Assembly: GCA_032358255.1 (NCBI GenBank)
Contig: JAULBX010025220.1
Location: forward strand, 1 to 64,000
Source of the DNA: Heterotrichella gracilis
Lineage: Eukaryota > Sar > Xanthophyceae > Tribonematales > Xanthonemataceae
Direction of reading: 5' to 3'
DNA length: 64,000 nucleotides
The translations under genes and the position numbers were made by a program. Below the pieces are notes generated by a model. That model saw only the letters and a list, made by a program, of their open reading frames with translations, was not told where the DNA came from and made no database searches. Shown here one piece after another: positions 11,981 to 22,710 of this stretch. Positions within the stretch are counted from its first letter, which is position 1. Every line of letters starts with the position of its first letter.

Positions 11981-12426
11981 CAGAACAGCCTACACTATGA
12001 GACGGGTTCAACGAGAAGGGGACTGTGTTGCTTGGTTGACGTGAAGGGCTGGTTCGTGTGTTGACATCACGAGCATTTTGGGGCGGTTGACCTGTCTCTG
12101 TTGAAAACCTCTGCAGTGGCGAAGTCTTTTTTCCATACAGATAGAACATCAACTGGTTAAGTCTTGTTCAACAAGTTGTTGTCACAGGGAAATCGGACAG
12201 CTATTAACGCTATTTCTTCAGCTTGCAAAGTACTGGCAACGTGGAAATACAAAATTAAAATAATATCAAACCCACATGCATGCATGCATTCAATCAGCTT
12301 TCACTCAAAGCTGGCACCTTAACACCGACTGTGACAAATACAGCTCAAGTGGGTTGTCCAGAATTTGCAACTCACGCCGTCGCGGGTACCACTCATAGCC
12401 ATACACCAAACTTGCATGCCACAACA
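11981..12426. promoter_or_regulatory. Shared upstream region of divergent APC6 and PP2C genes
   Basis: There are 446 bp between the two start codons, which point away from each other. The stretch must hold both 5' UTRs and promoters unless a distal promoter exists. I see no clear TATA element. It contains a GCATGCATGC run near 12276-12290. That it acts as a bidirectional promoter is inferred from spacing only. Confidence 0.5.
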
Positions 12427-15400
12427 ATGGCCTCAGATGATGACATGTTTGCTGACTTGGACGACCCTTCCAGCACGACTGCTGTGTCCAATCTACCCAT
12501 CAAACCCCAATCACCACACACACTAGCGCCCTCAGTTGCTGGTGCGAGCATGGACAGGCTGACACCAGGGTTTAAAAGGAACACCCAAGGGCCAATCAAG
12601 GAAAGCGACAACAAGCGTGTTCGTGCAGACTCCGTTCTCACAGGTATTGTTTGCAAGGTTTCACCACACTAGCCTGATGGAACATGAAGGTCATTGGGGT
12701 CACGGTCACTTGTAAAACTTCTGGTGGCCCCCATGTAGGATACACCCCCCCGCACCACCCATGAGGCCCTACCAGCTGAGCGGTCAGCTGGTAACAAGTA
12801 ATCGCAGTTTTTATACCCTCTCTGCTGCTTGCGAGCAAAACTGGTTGCCAGTTTTTTGTGTCAACAGTGGCATTACCATCTCACGCGACCTCTCTATCCG
12901 CCCCCGCCAAAGCAGGCACCCGCCCGTACCCACCCGCCACCAGCCACTCAGCCTCCACCAGCCACCCGACCCAACCCACCATCACCCCACCCGCCAGCAC
13001 CAACCAATCAGCGGGTGCCACACCGCCAGCCGGCCAACCAGGGCCAAGTGCACAGCCTGCCAGCCAGTCAGGTGGCTTGGCAGGCAACGGAGTAAGTATA
13101 GAGGTTGCTGCCAGCGAGGACAAAGGCAGCAGGCCATGCATGGAAGGTGCGCAGTAGAACTCATGCAAAATAGCAATTATTTTGCCTATTATTCATTCCA
13201 GAACAGGAGGACATTAATATATCACATGTCGTGATATATTTAAGTCCTATTGTCCAGAATCTGTGATCGTTTTAGTAAACATTTTTAAAATAATTCTTTT
13301 GCGTGTCATTCTTACTTGCCTGTCATTTTTAAAATGATTGATTTGCTTGCAAAAACTGATACTGATGGACAAAAATATCTGACAGGACAAAGCGCAGTGA
13401 TACCTGTTGTCTGAAAACGCCCTGAACAGGCAGGCACACAGCATGTGACACTGCATCCTGGATCGTGTTCCTTTTCAGAAACCAGAGGTTGTGACATGGC
13501 ATGGTGCATGGCGCCAAGCCGATGTGCGTGTGTGTGTGCAGATGTGTGGGTGATCACGCAGGACGCGCGGCAGCACCAACACCTTCCAACCAGGTGGGTG
13601 GGGGGCCGATGGTGGTGATGGTGGTGGTGTGGTGAATGTATTCCTGCCGTTGACGGAATGGGGGTTGAGCAAAGTAGGGCATATTAATGGTTACCGCGTT
13701 GCATTGACACCGTTGGTGTTCCAGCCATCTGGCTCCGATCAAAGCCTTTTGGCTGTGAGCACAGTTGCCTGCCAGCCAATCATACAGTTTGACACGTTCA
13801 TGCAACGAGGGGTAATGGAATGCCACCTCCCAACCTCCCCCACAGCCATCCTCAAACCCCCCGCACTTGAAGTGCAACCCCGCCACAGCTGAACTGTACA
13901 TGCAATCCCCACGACAGCCTGCAGCCATGGATCAGACTCTGACTCGAAAGTCTGAGTAGCCATGAGCCTTGAGTCAAGTCCTGAGTAGCCGTGACCCACA
14001 CATAAAACCTTGCGCAGGGTTTCCTTCATGGCTATATTTGACGGCCACGGGGGCAGGAGCATTGCTGAGCTGGCGGCCAAAGAGCTGCACCCTAGGGTAA
14101 TGGGCTGTGCACTGGTACCTGAGGAGGTGCGCAAAAGCAGTGGTGAAGAGCAAAAGCAGCATGTATCGTAGAAACTTTAGGTCCCTCAGCCTGCACAAGT
14201 GTTGCCCAGCTGGTCCTTGCTGTGGCCAAACCCTTGCTAGGGTCCCACAGTACTGCCATACTTGTGATAATTTACATATAAGCGTAAGTTGTGCTGCCTT
14301 GCCAGGTGGCGCAAGGTGGTGCGTTGGACCTTGCTGCAGCCAAGGTCGCTGTGGTGGAGGGGTTTAAGGCTACAGATAGGGTTTTGCTTGAGGCTGCTGC
14401 TGGCGCTGGGTGGCAGGATGGCGCTGCGGCGGTGGCTGTGTGGGTGGTGGGGGATGCGCTGCTTGTGGCCAATGTTGGTGCGGCAGGGGAAGGGTGGGGT
14501 TGGCGGTGTGTTGTGGGAATGGGGAAGTTACCCAAAAAGTATATGGTTTGTGCTTTCAAGAAGCTTCTCAGTGTGAATGCTACCATACCCATCCCAGGCG
14601 TGTGTTTATATACAGTTGCGTACTACTGAATACACACTACTTCAGGGTCATTTGCATGCCCCACTCTGCCCATACTGGTGCTGAAGTGCAAGGAGCCAAT
14701 AACACCAAAAAGAATGCTGGGCTGCAAACTTTATTGGAGGTTCTTTGTAAGTACTATTTGTCAACCCTAGTCCGAGGTTGTTTGTGATGTGTGTGTTTTC
14801 AACCCTCACCAAGACTTGGTTGTGGTGAGTTCAACCCTACATTAGGGTTTTATGGCATTGGTCTGCAGGCGACGCACGCTGCGTGCTCGGCAGGGCACGG
14901 CCGCCAGGAGAAGAAGCACAGCGGGTTAATGGGGAGGGGAAAGTGGAGAGGACTGATGCAAGTGCAGTGGACAGAACAGATGCAAGTGCAGGGGAGGGAA
15001 GGAATGGGGGTGCAGGGGAGGATGGTCAAGGTTTGCTGAAGGCGATCACTTTGAGTCGAGACCACAAGGCCATTTTCCCAGGGGAGAGAGCACGCATTGA
15101 GAAAGCGGGGGGAGCTGTGCTTGACGGCAGGCTGGATGGTAAATGGGGGGCCTTATGGCTTGGGCTTCATTAGGGTGTAGGGTTGGGGATGATGGGTGGG
15201 TGGGGGCCCTGATGCCTGCAGGTTAGGGTGTAGGATGACGGGTGGGTGGTGGTAGGCTGTTGCCTTCACCTCTGTAGGATGCTGGGTGTAAAGTGTAGGT
15301 CCAAGCAGGGGCACATTCACACTATAGTAGGCTGGATGGTGGATGTTGTACCCTCCTCATTTACCCGCAACCACAGGGAGCGGAAATCCCACCTTACCCC

Positions 15401-15988
15401 CAACTCTGCAGGCTGCATCAAGATTTCACTTGCTGATTTGCCGACCCCCACTTCAGCGGCATGGGCTTTGAAATGGGCAAACACCCACCTACCCACCCCC
15501 AAATCGCAGGCCGCATTGACATTTCCCGTTCATTTGGCGACCCCCGCTTCAAGCGGCGCGGCATGAGCGCCACCCCCAACGTGACCGCCTTGCGGCTGAC
15601 GCCCCGGGACCGGTTCCTGGTGCTTGCATGCGATGGGTTCTGGGGTGTGTGTGGGGCGCAGGATGCGGTTGCGCGAGTGGAACAGCTTCTGGCTGAGGGG
15701 AGGGGAGTGAAAGGGGCGTGTAATAGGCTGCTGTACGAGGTGAGGATGCGAGATGGAGGGAAGGGGGGGGATAATGAATGAGGAGGGGGCGGGAGTGTGT
15801 TTTGTACTAGATGAGGAGGAGTGCAGAGAGCGGGACCTTGTCTCACGGGAGGGGTGAAAGGGTAACCAATTGATGCATGCCGCCATTCCCTGACTGGCAC
15901 CCCCCTTTCTCTGCAGGCCATTCGCGAGCGGCGGTGTAGCGACAACTGCACCGTCATGCTGGCGCTGTTTAAGCATGGGCCGCGCTGA
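12427..15988 (+). CDS. PP2C-family protein phosphatase (ILKAP-like), 8 exons, 440 aa
   Basis: Metal-dependent Ser/Thr phosphatase of the PPM family. Exons, all phase-consistent: 12427-12643, 12916-13146, 13542-13593, 14018-14096, 14306-14477, 14869-15138, 15510-15739, 15917-15988. An acidic and then a proline/serine-rich N-terminus (about residues 1-130) precedes the catalytic domain. Motifs in order: GSRPCMED (143-150; start of the domain, split over exons 2 and 3), FDGHGG (Asp175, metal), GDARC (251-255), SRSFGDP (346-352), LACDGFWG (Asp382, metal) and SDNCTV (Asp426, metal). The IEKAGG and RFKRRGMSATP stretches resemble ILKAP. All metal-ligand aspartates I look for are present, so it should be active. 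The start is the first ATG of the first open exon and could move upstream. An echo of exon 7 sits at 15412-15475. Confidence 0.93.
15412..15475 (+). repeat. Intronic echo of PP2C exon 7
   Basis: CTCTGCAGGCTGCATCAAGA...GCCGACCCCCACTTCAGCGGCATG parallels the acceptor and start of exon 7 (15503-15570: AATCGCAGGCCGCATTGACA...GGCGACCCCCGCTTCAAGCGGCGCGGCATG). It lies about 95 bp before the true acceptor and includes its own CAG. Using it would add a diverged copy of the SRSFGDP segment. Confidence 0.85.
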
Positions 15989-17300
15989 GGGGCGTGAACC
16001 CCCTGAAGGCATCTGCTACAGATCATATTCATGTGGGTTAGATCAGGTGTGTGGGTTGTGGTGGTGTACCACTATTGGTAGATACAAATTGAGGGTCAAC
16101 AAACTTTGGAAGACCTTTACATGTACAACTTGTGGTCAAGTCAGAGGACACCCCTAGGGTTTGACAGGCCGGCTTGAGAAGCACCAGCATGTGCGTGGGG
16201 GGACCATTAACACCTCCAAATCCAGAATTACAGTGTTTGGATGCGGCCCTCATGGGGATTTTTCAAGGTTGAACAAGTGCCACCAAATAGTTCCGACTTT
16301 AGGGCCATATTCATGCATTTGATTATCTAAGCCGTGCACACATAGTGTACCTAAACGTCGTTGTGTATTGCCCTTTTTTTGTACTTCTTTTGACTTGATT
16401 GGCACATGAGCATAGTCCATTGACATACTATGCTGCGTAGTACTTTACATAATTACTGCTCCTGCTGCTTTTCTGCGCATGCGCGCGTTCATTTTCTACT
16501 CTTGACTTTTCATTTTGCCAGGCGATCTCGCACTGCGAAGGTTTCAATATAATTGAGCCAGCTGTAAAACAGTAGTCTTAGGACTTGCTTAAGGCAGAGT
16601 GAGCTCACTTTACTAGTCACTATCAATGACTGTCCCATTGCAAAAGGAAGTACTGCATCTTATGACATTTTGTATCAGGTTGTATAGACTATATATATCA
16701 TGATTCGCTGGAGGTTACCAACAAGCAGCTGCTGCAATAATACACAATTGTAGTGTACCATGGGGTTCACACATGCTGCTTGTCAATCTACCATGGTGCG
16801 CAGCAATAAGTGGCCCAGTTACTGTCCAGGGCCAGAAACCGGTTAGCATATGGAAGAGATATTCTCTGATCATCAATGCGACCATGGCCCAATGGCTATA
16901 CTAACCAGATCAGGAGAAGCTTCTTAGAAAACCCTCAACACGCATGGTACCTGTGTACAATTACCCTCTATACCTCCAGATCTGGGTAAACTTTTTTAGA
17001 TTCCCCCTCACCCCCCACCCCCACTACTTGGCGGTGACCAACTATCCTATCGATTTGCTAATTAATCATTAACAGGCTCACATGTTAGCAATAAACACGT
17101 AACTCACTGAGCCTGTAGAAAAGTAAATGAAAGGAAATGAAGATTGCGGGTGCTGGACCAGCCCCTACGATGAAGGACAGAGCACAACAATATGCCCATG
17201 TGCCAAAGTTGATCAATTGATAATAGGCCACCATGACACAATCACATAATAACGGGGTGTCCAAGCCAGCGTAGGTTGAAAGAACCCCAGGCATATTATT
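15989..17300. other. Intergenic, gene-free
   Basis: Between the PP2C stop and the next minus-strand coding sequence. It is AT-richer from about 16300 to 17100, with poly-T and TATATATA tracts and no ORF with recognisable content. The 3' ends of the two convergent genes must lie here. Confidence 0.6.
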
Positions 17301-17853
17301 AAATCTCCCGCATGCAGCGGCTCTCCGTCCGGGAAGGCATGCAAGAGCAACACGCGCCCCACACGCAGCGGAAAACAACCAAAAATGCTACAATGATCTG
17401 AAAGAACAGAACAGCCCTGAAAGAAAAGAAAATGCTCCAGAAGCGCAAATTACTTCAAACACTCGCTCTAAATTCCACTACCACAGACAACCCTGACGTG
17501 GGTCCAACCCTCCCCACAACCAGTGCAATTCCAACCCCTCCAGTGCACCTGTCCCACTCCCTACTCCCCACTCCTCTGAGGGACCCTTCACACCCTCACC
17601 CCTTGGCCCCCGCCACCACCCACCCACCACCCCCCTGGTGTTCGAAAGGCACAGCAGGAATTGGGAGGCCGTGTACGGTACGCAGTGCTCCTTCAGGCAA
17701 TGTAGTCGCTTAACGTGGCGTGCCCTTGCCTCACACGCCACCATCCAGCACCCGAGCAGCCCACCCCGCCAGATCCACCCCGCACCCATGCCCATTCTCA
17801 TACGCGCACTTGTCTGCAGCCCTCTGGGAGCACCAGAGCTTAGGGTTTAGGAT

Positions 17854-19380
17854 TTAGCGAGCACCAGGACTGGCAAAATTCAACATGGCTCGTGGCAAGC
17901 TCCCGTGCGCGGGCTGGAGCGCATAGCTATGCTGCATATCCTCCATGTGTGCCCGCCACTCCAGCAGGGCGTGCGCCGAATGCTGGTCAAGGGTCTTGTC
18001 ACAACAGCAGGCTGGAGGAGGTTTGGCTGACCGACCCTAATAGGGTAGTGAGCAGGCACAGCAGGCTCAGCAGCAGCATGGTCCAGAAGCCATCATCCAT
18101 CACCAGCTCCAGGCGCCGACACTTGGCGGCACCACAGTGCCTGGTGATAAATGAGTGCCTGCGCAAGGGACATGCAGTGGTTAGGGTTTAGGGTTTGCAA
18201 GATTGACAGGCAGCGCTTGGCGGGACCACGGTGCCAGTTATACGCATTGCCATCAGTATTTTTGATGTGATGGCATGCGTGGTATGGATGCACGCAGGAA
18301 CAATACATCTGCCATCTCACACAGCCATCACACGCATGCAACCCACACATGCCCAAATTTAAACCCTGCACGACCCCCATCTAGGCTACCCCAGACACTG
18401 CCCCACATCCCTAGCTCAGCCCAGCACCCACCTGTCTTTCACCTCCAGCCCATACAGGAAGCGCATGCACGTCACAAAGGACAGGAAGTGCGCCGTGTGC
18501 GTCAATCCCAGGCACACAGCCGATGGAGACACCTCCACCCTTGCCCCAAACCCCGCCGCAACCCTAACCAGGGTATGCGCCAGCGCCTCCAGCCACTCCG
18601 GGTTTGGGCAGGCTTCCAGCAGCTTCCGGCAGTGAGGCCCGTTGCTGGCGATGTGGTAGGAGTAGAAGATGAGCATCAAGGGGAAGTGCGCCCTCAAGGG
18701 GAGGTGGAAGGTGACCGAGTAGAAAAGAAGGGTTGCCACCCGACACCCTATGGCGAGCCTGATGGTGTCCATCACGGGCGAGTCGCCTGACTTGGCCAAC
18801 CCTATCGAGGGTTCCCATTGGATGAACCCGCAGATGAGCAGCGCGCTAAGGATCCACACAAAGGCCCCCCGCTGCTGGATGTAGAGGTGCAGCTTGTGGG
18901 TGATGAGGTAGGCTTGCAGGGACAGAAGGAGGGCGCCTGCCAGCATGGTGGCCTGCGCAGCCCAGTGGATGGTGCCCCAGTGCCTGGTGTACTCTACAAG
19001 GAGGACCGCCTGCAAGGGGGGGTAGGGTTGTGGTTAGGGTCTTGTTGGGTGCAGTATAACGGCACGCATGGGTCTGTACATTTGCAGCTACATAGCTGCA
19101 GGCACAGCGCGCATTCCAGCCACACGGCCATGACAGCCTTGCAGGCTATGCCCACCATGTCACACGTGCCCGTACCCACTGCCCACGCCCCTCTCTCAGC
19201 ACAAGCAAACACACCACCCTGATAAGGCATGCACCCCCCACACAAGTACCACCAACCGCCACTCCCCCCCGACCCCACACGCACCACTATGATAAGGCAG
19301 GCGCGCCTATCTCCAACTGCATTCAGGCGCGAGTGGTGGATCCGGTACTGCATCTCGATGTCTGGGTGGTAAAACTCCAT
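17854..19380 (-). CDS. Multi-pass membrane protein, unknown family
   Basis: Exons: 19380-19285, 19009-18432, 18158-18032, 17982-17854. Junctions are in phase and give about 309 aa. I count roughly six or seven hydrophobic segments, among them RACLIIVAVLLVEYTRHW (across exons 1-2), TMLAGALLLSLQAYLI, FVWILSALLICGFI, CRVATLLFYSVTFHL and FWTMLLLSLLCLLTTLLG. The N-terminus FYHPDIEMQYRIHHSRL, with a 'P-x-x-E-x-x-Y' pattern before TM1, resembles N-termini of algal membrane cyclases or sensors, but I cannot name the family. The start may be extended to the in-frame ATG at 19467. An alternative 3' end could splice on past 17850 to a TM-containing exon near 17400-17306 (IIVAFLVVFRCVWG). An echo of exon 3 lies at 18206-18245, and the 5' end carries two similar blocks (19415-19462, 19497-19545). 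Confidence 0.7.
18206..18245 (-). repeat. Intronic echo of exon 3 of the membrane protein gene
   Basis: GCGCTTGGCGGGACCACGGTGCCAGTTATACGCATTGCC parallels the start of exon 3 at 18118-18160 (ACACTTGGCGGCACCACAGTGCCTGGTGATAAATGAGTGCC). It lies about 85 bp upstream in the transcript. Confidence 0.7.
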
Positions 19381-19544
19381 GGCGAGGCCCTCCAGGGGTT
19401 TGGTACGCCGGCGGTGGGGTTTTGCTAGGGTCTCTCCAAGTCCCTGGTGCTGCTGAGGATGCGCCAAAGGTGCTAAGGCTGGTGCTTGGGCGACCCAGGG
19501 CGCCGGCAGGGTTTTGCAGGGTTTCTAATATGCCCTGGCGCTGC

Positions 19545-22500
19545 TGAGGGTTGACAAGGGCTTTGGGGCTGCTGGGAAATGGCAACTTGCTGCCTGCTGC
19601 TAGGGCAACCCTAGGGTGTTGTACAGGGACCGTCAGCGGATGGTGAGGGTGGTGAACTGCAACTTGCTGGGTGGGAGCGCTGGCTGTTGTTGCAGCTGTA
19701 AGGGGCTACCAAGGGTTTGTGGCGGGTCTACCAGCTGGCATCCATCACGTGCAAAGATTCTTTTGCACCAGCCACCAATGTGCATTTTGACCGCCACTGC
19801 AGCTGGGTGTGTGCCATGGAAGAGGGGGATGCGCAGCTTGCGCCTGGGGGGTGGGCTGTTTGTTGTCAGGAGCAGCAGCCGGATAGAGTTGTGAATATGG
19901 CTCTGACGGGGTTGAAGGAGACGGCCTAGGGGCTGCGTTGGAGCCAGGTGTGACACAGTCTTCAGGGGGGCATGCTCACACTGAGTCTTTGCAGAACTAG
20001 GGGGATTCACCTGCACACACACCACACGGATTATTCAGTATGTGTGGGAAAATTCGTTTGAAAGGGTAAAATCATACTGGAGTTGAAGTGGTGTAGCGTG
20101 GTAGTGTGGATGGTGTGTGGGTAGGAGGTATGATAGGGCGTGAGTAGTTGGGTAGGAGTTCAGCTACGGCAAGCCAGTCATGTGGTGGGCGCAACCTAAC
20201 TGGGTAGGGTGGTGGCTCGGGAGTCGGAGAGGGTAGGTGGTCTGCTGGGGGTCGTGCGCGCGTGCCGGATGCACAGGCTGTAGATAGCGACGCTGGGCTA
20301 GAAGTGCACTGACGCAACCAGAAAGCCGTGGGTATTCGCTACGAGCTGCAAAGGGCTGGATAGGGACCACAACGAAAAAGGGGCCGTTTGGTGTGCTTCG
20401 TCAGCACCATCGTGCACGCACACCAGCAAGGGACACAGCTAGCTTCAGCTCACGCTTCACGATACGTGCAGGGCAACGAACACGTACGAACAACCCAGTG
20501 TCGTCTGTTCTGCTGGAAAACCATACCAACAGCTGGAACCGCGAGGCCAAACCTCGCCTCGCCCAAGTATGAGCACAACTCCTTCTAGAAACTTCCTTCG
20601 TTATGTACAAAATAACATGCGAGAAAAGGACCCTGGCAGCGACCCTCGAAAAGGCGGTGTTTGACTTTGTCTGGCACAGCATCTTAGGTCGAGGGATTGG
20701 GTGGGTTCCCTATTGGGCCATGGAAGGGGCCCATGTCGGGGAAGACAGGGTGGTAGCTCGTGAGTGAGGCCGATGGTTGCCCAGCCACCTCTCAAATTGA
20801 ACCAACACTTTGAAAAGGCTGCTGTGGTTAGAGTCAGTGTACCCAGCAACAGAACGCGAGCCTGTATACAGTCTGGTACGTACGTGTAGTATCACCCTTT
20901 TTACAGCCAAAGTGGCTCAAGTGCAAGGCAGCGCCTAACGAGGATCGTACACCGTTACTAGAGTGACGAATGCCTGCTTCACGTACCTGTAAGGAGAAGG
21001 AGACCTTGGTTGCCAGCACCCGAGACGCTTCAGCTCAACTATGCGAGTTTCCATGGCATCGCGCGGCACACGCTGGAACGTCCTGGCATCCGTTTTGGTT
21101 GTACGCTTCGCTATCAAACAAACACTGGCAGCGGCTTGCATAAGGCTAGGAGTCTTGACTTGCATCCGCTGTTCGTCAAGACTCAATGCTTGTAGGCGGT
21201 GCTGTAGAAGGTTTCGATCAAAAGCTTCCAAAGCCTTCCGCGTCCGCAAGTTTCTGAAGATAGGGTGATGCTGTGCCAAAAGAATTGAGTCTCGTCCGCC
21301 CCTTTCCAAATGTGGGATTTATAGTCGGAGTACAAATGTATGATGAGGGTGATTCGTCATAGGCCCCCTTACAAATGAACCTGCAAATGCTAGATGAAGG
21401 CAGGGGTCAAAGCGGTGGAGTTGTCATCCTGTCAAAAAGTGACGCAAAAGCAAAAAGCACCTGCAGCAGGGACGATACGGATTTCCTGCACCGCTGCTTT
21501 CCTGCCACACTTGTGGGTTTATCATATTGTACTCGCAACTGACGTGGTACCTTGCTGCCCAAAAAAGTTTCAAACGGTTTGACCTGGACGCCTTCCCACC
21601 CTCTATTCTGCCAAAACAGGGCCTGAGGTGTTGTAGGCTTCGTGTAGGTACAACTGGGTTCCTGCACATGAGCCACAGCCTGAGGCAACAGGCCCAATTT
21701 CAGCCACTGCTCAAGCTCTGCACTTGAGTACTCTGCAAGCTTGGCACTGGTGTGGGATTTTTAGTGTGGTTTGACACCCTTGGTTTAGTTGTGCAACTTC
21801 CCCGTCTACCTTAACTGGCACTTGAAACCAAGTTGTGCACAGCATTCGGTGACTTTTGTGCTGGTGCAGCACTGCAGGCACTCAGTGTTGCACCAGGCTC
21901 AACCATAAGCTGAAGCAAAAAGCAACGTCGTGTATGGGGGTTTTGTTGGGAGCAAACTGCAGGCCACAGGTAGGGTTCAGGTTTCAGGGTTTAGGGTTTG
22001 GTGCATCCCTTGCGCCAGCTGTGGGGTGGGTACTGAGCAATCTGGGATGGTGATCTGGTGGGAGTGAGTGCTTGTGACGGACCTGAGAGGTGGAGGGAGG
22101 GTGCCCCTCTGCTCATATCTGAACTGGCGCCGCGCACCCTGTGTATTCAGCGTTGGTTCATGGCATTCCACACACGCGCCTACGCACATCTGTGTGCACG
22201 CAATGGACCCATGTGTACGCATGCATGCTTTACCACCAAGCATCTGTCCAGTGTGATTTTTGAGTACCCCCAGGACCAGCAGCCTGTACCCACCACCAGC
22301 CTACGGCACTCACAGCCCCTGCCCGCCCTAGCACAAGCTGCGGCGACCTCGACCCTTAACCAAACCCCCAGCTAGCCAAAACCCTTTACTAGGGTTTGTC
22401 ATCTTTGCTAGGGTTATCTGCTTCCTCCCCCAGTTTTGGTTAAATCCCGGCATCACCCCTTCCCACAGGTTGCAATTGCTGCAAGTGTCTGGCTGAACAT

Positions 22501-22710
22501 ACGCTGCAGACTTAGCAAAGAAACCACCACCCAATAAGGCTCGTCACCATGGCCAACGACGTCAACGACTTTGTTAATTAGACCTTGGGCAGCAGTGTCC
22601 CTACAAACAGTAACACAATCAAAGGGGCAAGCAACACCACCACAACCCCCAGAAACTTGCATATTGACAGCTGACCCGTCATCCCAGGGAGCAGCAAACT
22701 GTGAGTGCCC
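19545..22710. other. Gene-poor interval with no recognised gene
   Basis: Apart from the doubtful ORF at 20935-21309, nothing coding is recognisable. A telomere-like TTTAGGG cluster occurs at 21965-21995 (CAGGGTTTAGGGTTTGG). The part nearest 22711 must hold the 5' UTR and promoter of the kinase gene. Confidence 0.5.
20935..21309 (-). CDS. Unrecognised ORF, 124 aa (doubtful)
   Basis: An ATG-initiated basic ORF (starts MERGGRDSILLAQHHP, ends VTVYDPR) in a gene-poor interval. It contains a possible helical, charged segment (RTRKALEAFDRNLLQHRLQ). I recognise no domain, and no consistent partner exon was found. The interval 20380-21310 differs in texture from the neighbouring introns (few GGGTTT motifs), so it may be an inserted sequence. 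Confidence 0.25.
   Translation of the reverse strand: MERGGRDSILLAQHHPIFRNLRTRKALEAFDRNLLQHRLQALSLDEQRMQVKTPSLMQAAASVCLIAKRTTKTDARTFQRVPRDAMETRIVELKRLGCWQPRSPSPYRYVKQAFVTLVTVYDPR

Noticed and set aside
18275-19222. Long plus-strand ORFs (171 and 134 aa)
   Set aside because: Antisense to the membrane protein exon 2, whose hydrophobic pattern and phase-consistent junctions are convincing on the minus strand.
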